From NCBI GenBank assembly GCA_030603265.1, contig JAUVYD010000028.1, positions 1 to 9,789 on the forward strand: DNA of 9,789 nucleotides, in the 5' to 3' direction. The position numbers were made by a program, and so were the translations under genes. The notes under the pieces are model-generated. The model was given only the letters and a program-made list of their open reading frames with translations. It did no database searches and was not told where the DNA came from. Positions 1 to 6,860 of the stretch are shown in pieces. The DNA comes from Dehalococcoidia bacterium. Its GTDB lineage: Bacteria; Chloroflexota; Dehalococcoidia; GIF9; AB-539-J10. The number at the start of each line of letters is the position of its first letter. The first letter of the stretch is position 1.

Positions 1-191
1 GGAGCCTGTCGGAGTAATGTTTTGCCTGAAGCTAAATGCACCCGATTCTTAGGTTGCTCTAGCTTTGACTCAGGGATTACTCGGACACACTCCTAGGAGC
101 CTGTCGGAGTAATGTTTTGCCTGAAGCTAAATGCCCCCGATTCTTAGGTTGCTCTAGCTTTGACTCAGGGATTACTCGGACACACTCCTAG
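1..191. repeat. Tandem direct repeat, two copies of a 95-bp unit
   Basis: Positions 1-95 and 96-190 are the same 95-bp sequence, differing at one base (A40 versus C135). A further G at 191 completes a CTAG that closes the second copy. The window begins exactly at a unit boundary, so more copies may lie upstream. CTAG occurs at 93-96 and 188-191, that is, at the junction and at the end, so each period is a 91-bp element plus a shared 4-bp CTAG. No reading frame of interest lies inside. The near identity suggests recent duplication or insertion, or a duplication made in assembly. Confidence 0.95.
97..187. mobile_element. MITE-like element (second copy) with terminal inverted repeats
   Basis: The 91-bp element starts with GAGCCTGTCGGAGTAAT and ends with ATTACTCGGACACACTC. 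The reverse complement of the right end matches the left end at 14 of 17 positions. Inside the ends a second pairing is visible (in copy 1: CCTGA 25-29 with TCAGG 70-74, and AGCTA 30-34 with TAGCT 60-64), so the whole unit can fold into one long imperfect hairpin. CTAG flanks it on both sides, as expected for a palindromic 4-bp target such as those used by some IS5-family and IS1182-type elements. It encodes no transposase, so it would have to be moved in trans. The same element without the shared CTAG occupies 2-92. Family assignment is not possible from sequence alone. Confidence 0.6.
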
Positions 192-218
192 GCCTTGTCT
201 TCGTGCCGGAGTCTGGAC

Positions 219-371
219 ATGGTAGACTGGCCCACACAGATGACCGTGTTGGGTCCTGCAACGTGCGGCACCCGTGATGTGGCGAGTTGGCTCGGGCTGG
301 AATTGGGACACGCCGGCGAAGATAGGGCCGTGAAGTACTACGGGTGCTTCGGGTATCCACTCCCTCATTGA
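219..371 (+). pseudogene. Short ORF resembling a sulfotransferase N-terminus, probably a gene remnant
   Basis: A 50-codon frame starts at ATG 219, with GGAG at 208-211 seven bases upstream, and stops at TGA 369-371. Residues 10-19 read VLGPATCGTR, which resembles the 5'-phosphosulfate-binding loop of bacterial sulfotransferases (hydrophobic strand, then G-x-x-x-[SC]-G-T). The following LGLELGH, GEDRAV and YYGCF segments resemble the 'GHE...G.DG.VSW' stretch that comes next in that family. Sulfotransferases are usually 200-300 residues long, so only the first fifth or so is present. The downstream glycosyltransferase starts about 20 bases after the stop, leaving no room for the rest, so a deletion joining two genes is likely. 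It could also be a genuine small protein co-transcribed with the next gene. The family match is made by eye and is tentative; the intact frame and ribosome binding site are directly visible. Confidence 0.35.
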
Positions 372-395
372 GCGAATTCCCGGGCGCGATTGCTG

Positions 396-2735
396 ATGCG
401 GAAAGTGAATCTCAGGCAGCTTGTCACTCTGCTCGCCGTTATTGGGGCCGGGGCCTATCTGCGCCTCTGGAACATCCAGCACACGTTCAACATTATCCAC
501 GACTATGACGAAGGCGTGTATGCTCTTGGCGCCCGCGCAATCCTTGACGGCAACCTTCCCTATCGAGACTTCACGCTGATTCACCCCCCGCTCTACAACC
601 TCGTCCTTGCACTCGGATACAGGTTGTTCGGCTACGACTTCCTGATTGGTCGATATCTATCCGTGGTTCTGTCTCTGGGCTGCATAGTCCTCCTCTATTT
701 CCTCGGGAGACGCCTCTATCACAGCACCGCCGGTGTTGTGGCGGCGACGTTCTTCGCGTGTTCAGGTCTGCCTGTGTATCTTGGCAGGCGGGGTGTACAG
801 GACCCGCTCGGGATGCTGCTTCTGCTGGGCGGACTGCTGTGCGCAGTTCAGTACCTCAGTTCCAAGAAGGGGAGGTTCCTTATCCTATCGGGGCTCCTTT
901 TCGGCACGGCAATCGCCACGAAGTACCTGTTTCTCCCTGCAGTAATCGGCGCTGTAGTGGCCACGCTTGTCTGCGCGGCGCCCGAGCACGTGTGGAAACA
1001 GGTCCGTCGAATCGCGAATCTGAGGTTCTGGGCTTTGTACGCTGCCCTATCAATCAGTCTTTACGCGCTTCTGTTGCTGGTCAGCCGGCTTGCTTTGCCG
1101 GGGATTGCGATTCCCCTGCTGGAGCCGCTCTATCCCACTCCTGCGAACGCTCTTGTCGTCATCGTTGTCTTCGTTTTGCCTCTTCCCGGTGCCCTGTTGC
1201 TGATGGGCAGGCGCTTGGCACTGCAACACGGTGACATCCGATGGCCCTGTTCGGCGACCCGCAGGAGATTTGTCCTTGTGCTTTCGGGCGTAGCCGTCGG
1301 ATTCGTGGCTCTCGTTGGTCCTTTCTTCATTGGGGCCCCTGGCGAGTTCCTACGGCAGACTCTGTTTCTTCATCAGCAGAGGACTGTTGCAGAGGTGCCT
1401 TCATTCGTTGGACTTGTCCGCGTTCTGCCTGTCAGCGATATCTCTCTGTTGCTGGTGTCGATTCCCGTGTTGTGTGGCATTCCAGTCATCTTCCTCCTTC
1501 TGCATCGTAAGGCCTTCTCGCGCAGCGACGCCTTCGTGGCTGTGACACTGGGCTTGGCGTTTCTGTTGTGCCAGGCGTTTCCTCCGATGCCGCGGTACTA
1601 CATATGTATCTATCCACTTGTGTTTCTGGGTCTCTCGTGGATAGTCGGCACGCCCGGCGTGGCTCTTCCCAAGAGAATCAAACATGTGACCTGCGGGGTC
1701 ATGTGTGTGCTCTTTCTCGCCGCGCTTGCGTCAACTGTTGTGGTTTTGCTTCGCTACAGCCCAGATTCCAGTGTGCGGGACGGACAGATGTACACACCTG
1801 ACGAACGCGCGTATGTCCAGGTGGCGGCGTCGCTCAAGGATGTGGGCGCGGAGAAGGTCTATGCGGTCAACCCGGTGTTCGCAGCTCTGGCGGAAGACAC
1901 GGAGAGTTCGATAAGGGTGGATACCTTCGCGGAGCTGTTTCTCGAGAGGAGCCCTGCGAGGGAAGTGCTTGAGGACCTCGGAGCAGAAGGGGTCGACTAC
2001 GTGGTGCTGGACCCGTGGCTCACATACTGGGGTGACAGTTGGATCGAGGGGTGCCTGTTTGCTGACGCGGTGCGGCACAACTCCAGGTTGGTGGACACGA
2101 TTCGGTATGGCAGCAGAGACCACGTCGAGATATACGAGTTAGGGGCAGCACCCGAGCCCGTGTTCAATGGCGACTTCGTGCTGTGGGACCGGTTCGCTGG
2201 CTTTGACTACCCGGCTGGTTGGCAGCCAGTGCTTGTCGATGGCGAGGGCGACTCAGCAGGCATGGAGCAGCGACACTACATGGGCAGGAATTGCGTCGTG
2301 CTTACTGTCTTTGAGGATGGAGAGGCTGAGGAGGAGAACACGGGCACGCATGCTGGCATCGTGCAGTGGATACCGTTCCCTGAGAACAGGGTGGTTGTGG
2401 AGCTGCGATGTGTGCCAGCCACAGAGTCCGTGGGAAGCGATGCGCGTGGCCCGGCAATCCACTTCCTGGACGGCGAAGGACACTCCCTCACGATAGGCTT
2501 CTCAGAGGGTGTTGATGAGGAGCAGACGTATCCTTGTGATGGCTGCGATAGGATGGTCGTCATGGAGCCGTATGACCGGGGCGAATGGGCCTCCTACTCC
2601 CTGAATCTCAGGCAGCTCTGGGGCGAGACATCCTGGCCGGAGCCGGAGGAGCTGAGGATGTTGTTAGTCGTGTCGGTTGATGACGACCATGCCGGCAAGT
2701 ACGAGTTCCTCGTCGCCGATGTTGCCTGGAACTAG
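396..2735 (+). CDS. GT39-family membrane glycosyltransferase with C-terminal soluble domain
   Basis: A 779-residue integral membrane protein of the ArnT/PMT-like class, which transfers a sugar from a polyprenyl-phosphate donor on the outer face of the membrane. After the first membrane segment, the first outer loop holds HDYDEGVYALGARAI, with the Asp-Glu pair (D38-E39, counted from ATG 396) typical of the catalytic site, followed by HPPLY at 63-67. About a dozen hydrophobic segments run to about residue 455. Next comes a soluble alpha/beta stretch and, from about residue 584, a roughly 195-residue part rich in short beta strands (starting PVFNGDFVLWDRF, with a CDGC pair), probably a beta-sandwich, possibly carbohydrate-binding. 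ATG 396 is preferred, but TTG 390 in the same frame is possible; neither has a clear Shine-Dalgarno sequence. The gene sits 24 bases after the sulfotransferase-like remnant and converges on the minus-strand operon. Family is fairly sure; donor and acceptor are unknown. Confidence 0.85.
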   Translation: MRKVNLRQLVTLLAVIGAGAYLRLWNIQHTFNIIHDYDEGVYALGARAILDGNLPYRDFTLIHPPLYNLVLALGYRLFGYDFLIGRYLSVVLSLGCIVLLYFLGRRLYHSTAGVVAATFFACSGLPVYLGRRGVQDPLGMLLLLGGLLCAVQYLSSKKGRFLILSGLLFGTAIATKYLFLPAVIGAVVATLVCAAPEHVWKQVRRIANLRFWALYAALSISLYALLLLVSRLALPGIAIPLLEPLYPTPANALVVIVVFVLPLPGALLLMGRRLALQHGDIRWPCSATRRRFVLVLSGVAVGFVALVGPFFIGAPGEFLRQTLFLHQQRTVAEVPSFVGLVRVLPVSDISLLLVSIPVLCGIPVIFLLLHRKAFSRSDAFVAVTLGLAFLLCQAFPPMPRYYICIYPLVFLGLSWIVGTPGVALPKRIKHVTCGVMCVLFLAALASTVVVLLRYSPDSSVRDGQMYTPDERAYVQVAASLKDVGAEKVYAVNPVFAALAEDTESSIRVDTFAELFLERSPAREVLEDLGAEGVDYVVLDPWLTYWGDSWIEGCLFADAVRHNSRLVDTIRYGSRDHVEIYELGAAPEPVFNGDFVLWDRFAGFDYPAGWQPVLVDGEGDSAGMEQRHYMGRNCVVLTVFEDGEAEEENTGTHAGIVQWIPFPENRVVVELRCVPATESVGSDARGPAIHFLDGEGHSLTIGFSEGVDEEQTYPCDGCDRMVVMEPYDRGEWASYSLNLRQLWGETSWPEPEELRMLLVVSVDDDHAGKYEFLVADVAWN

Positions 2736-2793
2736 TCCTGAGCGCTGGTGGCTCGCTTGTAGTTCCGGGCTTTCGCTGTAGACAGGTGAGATT

Positions 2794-2814
2794 GCAGGCC
2801 TGCGAGAGGCCTGC
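2794..2814. terminator. Hairpin between convergent genes, candidate bidirectional terminator
   Basis: GCAGGCCT (2794-2801) pairs perfectly with AGGCCTGC (2807-2814) around a GCGAG loop. It lies in the 78-bp gap between the stop of the plus-strand glycosyltransferase (2735) and the stop of the minus-strand flippase-like gene (TAG, 2816-2814), and its foot touches that stop codon. There is no T-run on either side, so if it terminates transcription it does so without a classic U-tract, or it serves as a 3'-end stabiliser. Confidence 0.5.
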
Positions 2815-3791
2815 TACTCCTGTTCTGCTTGCCGCTCTGTGGCAGGCGTGCCTGGCAGGAGGCGCTTTCGCGTGACGAACAGTGTCAGCGCGCCCAGTGT
2901 CACCCCAAACCACAACGTGCAAAACCTGATGATGACAGTCGCTCCTGCGGCTATGGCCGTGGAAATACCGGCGACCACAAGAATGGCAGCAAGGCTTCCT
3001 TCTGCCACCACGAGGCCACCGGGAACCATTGAGATGGCGCCTGCCAGAGATGAGAAGGCGAATGCGAAACTGCTAAGTGCCAGTGGCTTCGCGACGCCGA
3101 ATCCTAGCAACACATAGTCAAGCGCCACACACTCGAAGCCCCAGGAGACTACGCTGAGAGAGGTTGCGATGGCAAGAGGGAGGGGGCGGAAGAGGGAATA
3201 CGTGCTTTCGTAGCCCTCCAGCAACCTGTCCGCGAATGCACCGATGCGGGGAAGGCTCGCAATTCTGGCCAGGATTCCGAGCGCTACTCGTCGCGTCTGG
3301 ATAATGAATATGAACCCGGCGAGTCCTGCGAGGACGCAGAGAAGCACCGCCGTGCCGAACTTCAAGGCTGAGAATGATAGGGCGGCGAGGATGAGCAGAC
3401 CGATGATATCCGTGGTTCTCTCTGCCAGAACGACGGGTATGGATTTGCTGACCGAAGTCCCGTTGAGCCTGTTCAGCAGATATGACTTGAACACCTCTCC
3501 AAGCTTTGCTGGAGTGACAGACATGCACAGGCCGCTGAGGAAGATGGCAATGCTATGACGGAGCGGAACCGTGATGCCCAGAACCTGCAGATAGTAGTGC
3601 CATTTCAGGAACCGCAGCGCGTAGTTCAGCAGAGTGAGGCCAAGTATGATCGGCACGAACTCCAGATTGAAGCCTGCAAAGGCTGCCAGGACCTGCTGCA
3701 TGTCCGCGAAGAGGGACAGGGCCGCGAGGACGACAACGCCGGCAATCGCAGCGATGCCGATGCGCCTGCCAGGGCTAGCGAACCGGTCCAA
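2814..3791 (-). CDS. LPG-synthase-TM / flippase-like (UPF0104) membrane protein
   Basis: A 325-residue protein with about eight hydrophobic segments, of the lysylphosphatidylglycerol-synthase transmembrane / YbhN-AglD-like family. Family landmarks are visible in order: LRFLKWHYYL (59-68), PAKLGEVFKSYLL (94-106), VVLAERTTDIIGL (120-132), VPGGLVVAEGSL (256-267) and RFCTLWFGV (289-297). There is no aminoacyl-transfer domain as in full-length MprF, so only the membrane half is present. Members of this family are often found beside polyprenyl-phosphate glycosylation genes and are called flippase-like, but transport activity is mostly unproven. The start is TTG at 3791, supported by GAGG (3802-3799 on this strand) seven bases upstream. 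It overlaps the end of the PHP gene by 17 bases, which suggests translational coupling. It is the last gene of the operon. Confidence 0.85.
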   Translation of the reverse strand: MDRFASPGRRIGIAAIAGVVVLAALSLFADMQQVLAAFAGFNLEFVPIILGLTLLNYALRFLKWHYYLQVLGITVPLRHSIAIFLSGLCMSVTPAKLGEVFKSYLLNRLNGTSVSKSIPVVLAERTTDIIGLLILAALSFSALKFGTAVLLCVLAGLAGFIFIIQTRRVALGILARIASLPRIGAFADRLLEGYESTYSLFRPLPLAIATSLSVVSWGFECVALDYVLLGFGVAKPLALSSFAFAFSSLAGAISMVPGGLVVAEGSLAAILVVAGISTAIAAGATVIIRFCTLWFGVTLGALTLFVTRKRLLPGTPATERQAEQE

Positions 3792-4419
3792 GGAACTTCC
3801 TCGCCTTCGTTCTAGCGTGAACCAGCGGTGAGGACCTTCTGCCGTAGACCTGGATACGGTTCTGCAGAATCGCCTTTCTCACGTCACCTCCCTCAAAAAG
3901 GATGCCGGCCTTCCCGATTTCTCCTGGGTAGTGGGCATCGCTCCCAGCGACTGCGGGCAGGCTGTGTCTGGCGGCGTATTCGCGTGCCATCGTGTTGAAT
4001 CGTTCCAGCAGGCATCGGGAGTTGCACACCTCAATGGCGTCTGCCAGCCGGGCCTGATCATCCCGAATGTGGAGAGCGGACCTGCGGAGCGAGTCGAACG
4101 GGTGTGGCACGACTACGAGTCCTCCCTGTGAGCGTATTGCCTCCACCACTCGTTCCAGAGTTCGTTCCTCTATCTCTTCCTTGAGGAAGAGGCCGATTAC
4201 TTCCCCTGCATCAGTCATTATCTCGGCGCCAACGATGACGAGCATGCCGGCGGGCTCGAGGCGCTTGGTCTCAACGCCGCCTCGAATCGTGTCGTGGTCT
4301 GTGATTGCTATACCGTCGAGTCCGGCGACGCGTGCCCTGCTAACAATCTGCTCGGGAGTCATAACTCCATCACTGGAGTAGAAGGAGTGCACATGCAGGT
4401 CGAGCTTCAATCGTGGCAT
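3775..4419 (-). CDS. PHP-domain phosphoesterase
   Basis: A 214-residue protein made almost wholly of one PHP (polymerase and histidinol phosphatase) metal-dependent hydrolase domain. The metal ligands are all visible: HVH (H9, H11), TDHD (D41, H42, D43), GAE (E66), PHPFD (H106), EVCN (E130, N133) and GSDAH (D161, H163). The active site therefore looks intact, and the protein is probably a cytoplasmic phosphoesterase. The C-terminus (about 195-214) is basic, with several Lys and Arg. PHP proteins of this size act on small phosphate esters or nucleotides, and the substrate cannot be read from sequence. The gene starts 13 bases after the UbiA-type gene and overlaps the flippase-like gene, so it is in the operon. 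This makes a sugar-phosphate or lipid-linked phosphate substrate plausible (inference). There is no clear Shine-Dalgarno before ATG 4419; coupling to the upstream stop may suffice. Confidence 0.88.
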   Translation of the reverse strand: MPRLKLDLHVHSFYSSDGVMTPEQIVSRARVAGLDGIAITDHDTIRGGVETKRLEPAGMLVIVGAEIMTDAGEVIGLFLKEEIEERTLERVVEAIRSQGGLVVVPHPFDSLRRSALHIRDDQARLADAIEVCNSRCLLERFNTMAREYAARHSLPAVAGSDAHYPGEIGKAGILFEGGDVRKAILQNRIQVYGRRSSPLVHARTKARKFLGPVR

Positions 4420-4432
4420 TGGAGTGTACTGC

Positions 4433-5341
4433 TCACAGCAGGGTATTCCAGACCACGACCGCTATGACGAGTAGAATCCAGAGTGCAAGGTTGGCGAGCG
4501 TTGGCCTGTCGGTGAGAAGTTCCTCGGGGCTCGAAGCCCGGTGTTTCTCGTGTACCAGGTACATGTATCTGAAGAGCCCATAGATTGCGAATGGCACAGT
4601 GATGAACAGGCCCTCGAACTCGCTGACCGAAACGTAAATCATGTACGAAACCAGCAGAGCTCCGCACGAGACTGCGACGAACAACGTCAGTGTCCACTCG
4701 GACAGACCTTCCAGGCTGGCGCGATGTCTGGCCGCATTGTCCTTGAGCGCCGCGACTTCACCCCACCTCTTCTCAAGGACGAGGAAAAGGGCAAGCAGGA
4801 ACGTGCAGACGATGAGCCACGAGGAAACGGTCACGCCGATGGCGAGACAGCCTGCAACCGCTCGTATGACGAAGCCAGTGGCCAGCACCAGCACATCGGC
4901 GATGACGATATGCTTGAGCCTCAGGGAATACAACAAGACGAGCACCACGAATCCTGCCGCCAGTGAGAAGAAGGCCAGACTGAAGTACACGAAAGACATT
5001 GTCAGTGCGAAGACAATGAGCGCCAGTGCGACGGTTACGGCTGTGGCGACCCTTAGTCGGCCCGACGCAATCGGGCGATTACGCTTCACCGGATGGAGGC
5101 GGTCTCGGTCCCGGTCGAGTACGTCATTCACCAGGTACTCGCCGCCGGATAGAAGGCAGAATAGTGCGAAGGCGAGGGCAACACTTATCCATGATGAGGG
5201 GTCGGCCAGCTTTCCTGCGAACACGATGCCAAGGAACAGCAGCACGTTCTTGTACCACTGGCGCGGTCTCATCGATGCGAGCAGGAGTATCAGCAGTCGT
5301 GATGCTGGCAGACGAGGTGTTTCGTGCTGCGTACTACTCAT
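4433..5341 (-). CDS. UbiA-family polyprenyltransferase, decaprenyl-phosphate phosphoribosyltransferase-like
   Basis: A 302-residue membrane protein with about nine hydrophobic segments. It carries RPRQWYKN (25-32), then the Asp-rich motif starting N72-D73 with D76 and D80 and ending HPVKRNRP (83-90), then LRLKHIVIADVLVLATGF (140-157) with a following RAVAG. These are the marks of the UbiA subgroup that includes mycobacterial Rv3806c. That enzyme moves phosphoribose from PRPP to decaprenyl phosphate, the first step towards decaprenyl-phosphoryl-arabinose; it does not prenylate quinones. The start chosen is ATG 5341, which overlaps the upstream glycosyltransferase stop by eight bases; ATG 5374 in the same frame would add 11 residues and a 41-base overlap. 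Upstream and downstream genes are GT39 and PHP. Family is confident; the actual donor (PRPP or other) and lipid are inferred. Confidence 0.85.
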   Translation of the reverse strand: MSSTQHETPRLPASRLLILLLASMRPRQWYKNVLLFLGIVFAGKLADPSSWISVALAFALFCLLSGGEYLVNDVLDRDRDRLHPVKRNRPIASGRLRVATAVTVALALIVFALTMSFVYFSLAFFSLAAGFVVLVLLYSLRLKHIVIADVLVLATGFVIRAVAGCLAIGVTVSSWLIVCTFLLALFLVLEKRWGEVAALKDNAARHRASLEGLSEWTLTLFVAVSCGALLVSYMIYVSVSEFEGLFITVPFAIYGLFRYMYLVHEKHRASSPEELLTDRPTLANLALWILLVIAVVVWNTLL

Positions 5342-6851
5342 TTCTGTTCGGACCATCGTTGGTTTCCATAACATCCTCGCGTGGGATGTAGACCAGCTGT
5401 GGTCGGCCCGGATGACCTACGATGGGATAGGCCTTCTTTCCAAGGAACGCGTGGTCGGCGACTTCGTAGTAGTCGTGCAGGCTTTCAGGCAGGTGCCAGA
5501 CTGCCCAGTCCTGGAATACTGCATCGAATTGCTGCGTCGACATCGCATGATTCATCTCTCCGATGAGAAGGGCACGTTCGACGCTGTCGTGGCTCCGAAC
5601 GATGTCCACAAGTGCTGCTTGATGCGCATACGCAGTCTTGCCCACCTGCTCCGCAAGATATCCTGGTCCGCCGACCAGCACTTCGCCCTCGTAGCTGGCA
5701 ATCGCCCGCACGAGCGCCTTGCCAGCTTCTTCATCCACCGCCTTTGGGATCTGACAAACTGGATTGTAGGTCAGAGTAGCATACTGCAAGAGGCAAGCCG
5801 CTGAGAGGAGAAGCAGTGCCGAGCGACTCGAAGCTCCCTCTATCGAACATAGTCTGTTGCGAACACGCGGGAGGCCTATTCCGAAGAGGATAGCTACTGC
5901 CGCATACGCGGGCATCAGGACATTGTCGTAGCCGCCCGAGTGGACCCTGGAGAAATAGGAAGCGAGCGCGAGGCCAAGAATCATCGCCATTATGCGAATT
6001 GCGTCAGACCGTGCTGATTGCCGGAACAGTTGCCAGATGCCTGCCGCACCCACCGCGGCTGCAATGAACAGTGGGGACATGATGTCCTGTATCCAGAAAG
6101 TCAGGTGTACGCTCTCCAGAGAGTCGTGCTGTTGCGGGAGCCACACCATGTAGTACATGAACCAGCCGTCACTTGTCACATTGAGAAGCAGGGTCGTGCC
6201 GACTATACCCCCGGCGACGGTCAGGATGAAAGGCAAGGATTGTCTTCGCCTCTGGTAGAACCAGCATAGTGCTATCGGAGCAATTACTATAGGGGCAATC
6301 TGCTTGGTCAGAAAGGCGAGCGTGAGCAGGAATCCTGCGACCAATTGCCACCGCACGTTGTTGCCCCGCCACAGCGCATAGACTCCTCCAAGAGTCAGCA
6401 TCATGAACAGCGAGTCAACCCGTGCGATATCGAACCACGACCCGCTGGCGACGAATGTGGCAGCGTACAGTCCGGCAGCGAGTAGGGCGGGCTCACGCTC
6501 GTGTGTTTCGCGTTGAACGAGAAGATATATCAGTACGAAGCAACCGAGGGATGCGAGGATTGACACTGCTCGAAGTGGCACGAATCCATCGGGAAAGAGC
6601 ATGGTGGTAGCAGCAGACGCATAGTAATAGAAAGGCGGGTAGATAAACGGTGTAAACTCGAGAGACGGTGGCACATACAGGGGGAGTCCGTTGAGGATTC
6701 TGTGAACGTGCTGGAGCATTCCCCCTTCCATCCATTCCAATTCGTATGGATAGGACATCCGACAGGCTGCCACGACCAAATACAGGAGTATGAACATGAT
6801 GGCGGCACATGCCGCCAGTCTCTTGAGCAGGATGTACGGTCTGTCAGACAA
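5334..6851 (-). CDS. GT39-like membrane glycosyltransferase, first gene of the operon
   Basis: A 505-residue membrane protein of the ArnT/PMT-like superfamily. After one N-terminal membrane segment the first outer loop reads YELEWMEGGMLQH (36-48), where acidic residues stand in the place of the usual Asp-Glu pair, followed by FIYPPFYYY (69-77). An Asp-containing FDIARVDSLF (140-149) follows about 70 residues later. Hydrophobic segments alternate to about residue 365, and the last 140 residues form a soluble tail. It is expected to transfer a sugar from a polyprenyl-phosphate carrier outside the membrane; it is much shorter than the 779-residue GT39 protein at the start of the window and lacks its C-terminal domain. 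GTG 6860 could be used, but it overlaps the GGAGAGG sequence, whereas TTG 6851 lies eight bases after it and is preferred. Its end overlaps the UbiA-type gene. Confidence 0.82.
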   Translation of the reverse strand: MSDRPYILLKRLAACAAIMFILLYLVVAACRMSYPYELEWMEGGMLQHVHRILNGLPLYVPPSLEFTPFIYPPFYYYASAATTMLFPDGFVPLRAVSILASLGCFVLIYLLVQRETHEREPALLAAGLYAATFVASGSWFDIARVDSLFMMLTLGGVYALWRGNNVRWQLVAGFLLTLAFLTKQIAPIVIAPIALCWFYQRRRQSLPFILTVAGGIVGTTLLLNVTSDGWFMYYMVWLPQQHDSLESVHLTFWIQDIMSPLFIAAAVGAAGIWQLFRQSARSDAIRIMAMILGLALASYFSRVHSGGYDNVLMPAYAAVAILFGIGLPRVRNRLCSIEGASSRSALLLLSAACLLQYATLTYNPVCQIPKAVDEEAGKALVRAIASYEGEVLVGGPGYLAEQVGKTAYAHQAALVDIVRSHDSVERALLIGEMNHAMSTQQFDAVFQDWAVWHLPESLHDYYEVADHAFLGKKAYPIVGHPGRPQLVYIPREDVMETNDGPNRNE

Positions 6852-6860
6852 TCCGAGCAC

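Noticed and set aside
65..95. Outward promoter in the MITE-like unit (TTGACT near its right end)
   Set aside because: TTGACT is a good -35, but there is no AT-rich -10 hexamer at 16-18 bases downstream.
1..191. CRISPR array
   Set aside because: Only two units with no variable spacers; the whole 95-bp period is repeated and bounded by inverted repeats and CTAG.
165..584. Minus-strand frame crossing the repeat and the start of the GT39 gene
   Set aside because: Its translation has no family features and it is antisense to the GT39 N-terminus and the sulfotransferase-like frame.
4433..5341. Assignment of the UbiA protein to quinone or heme biosynthesis
   Set aside because: The RPRQW and HPxKxxRP motifs and the glycan context fit the polyprenyl-phosphate phosphoribosyltransferase group better than UbiA/CtaB proper.
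4641..5804. Long plus-strand open frame (387 codons) opposite the UbiA-type and GT39-like genes
   Set aside because: It is antisense to two clearly coding genes with strong family motifs; its translation is low-complexity with no recognisable domain.
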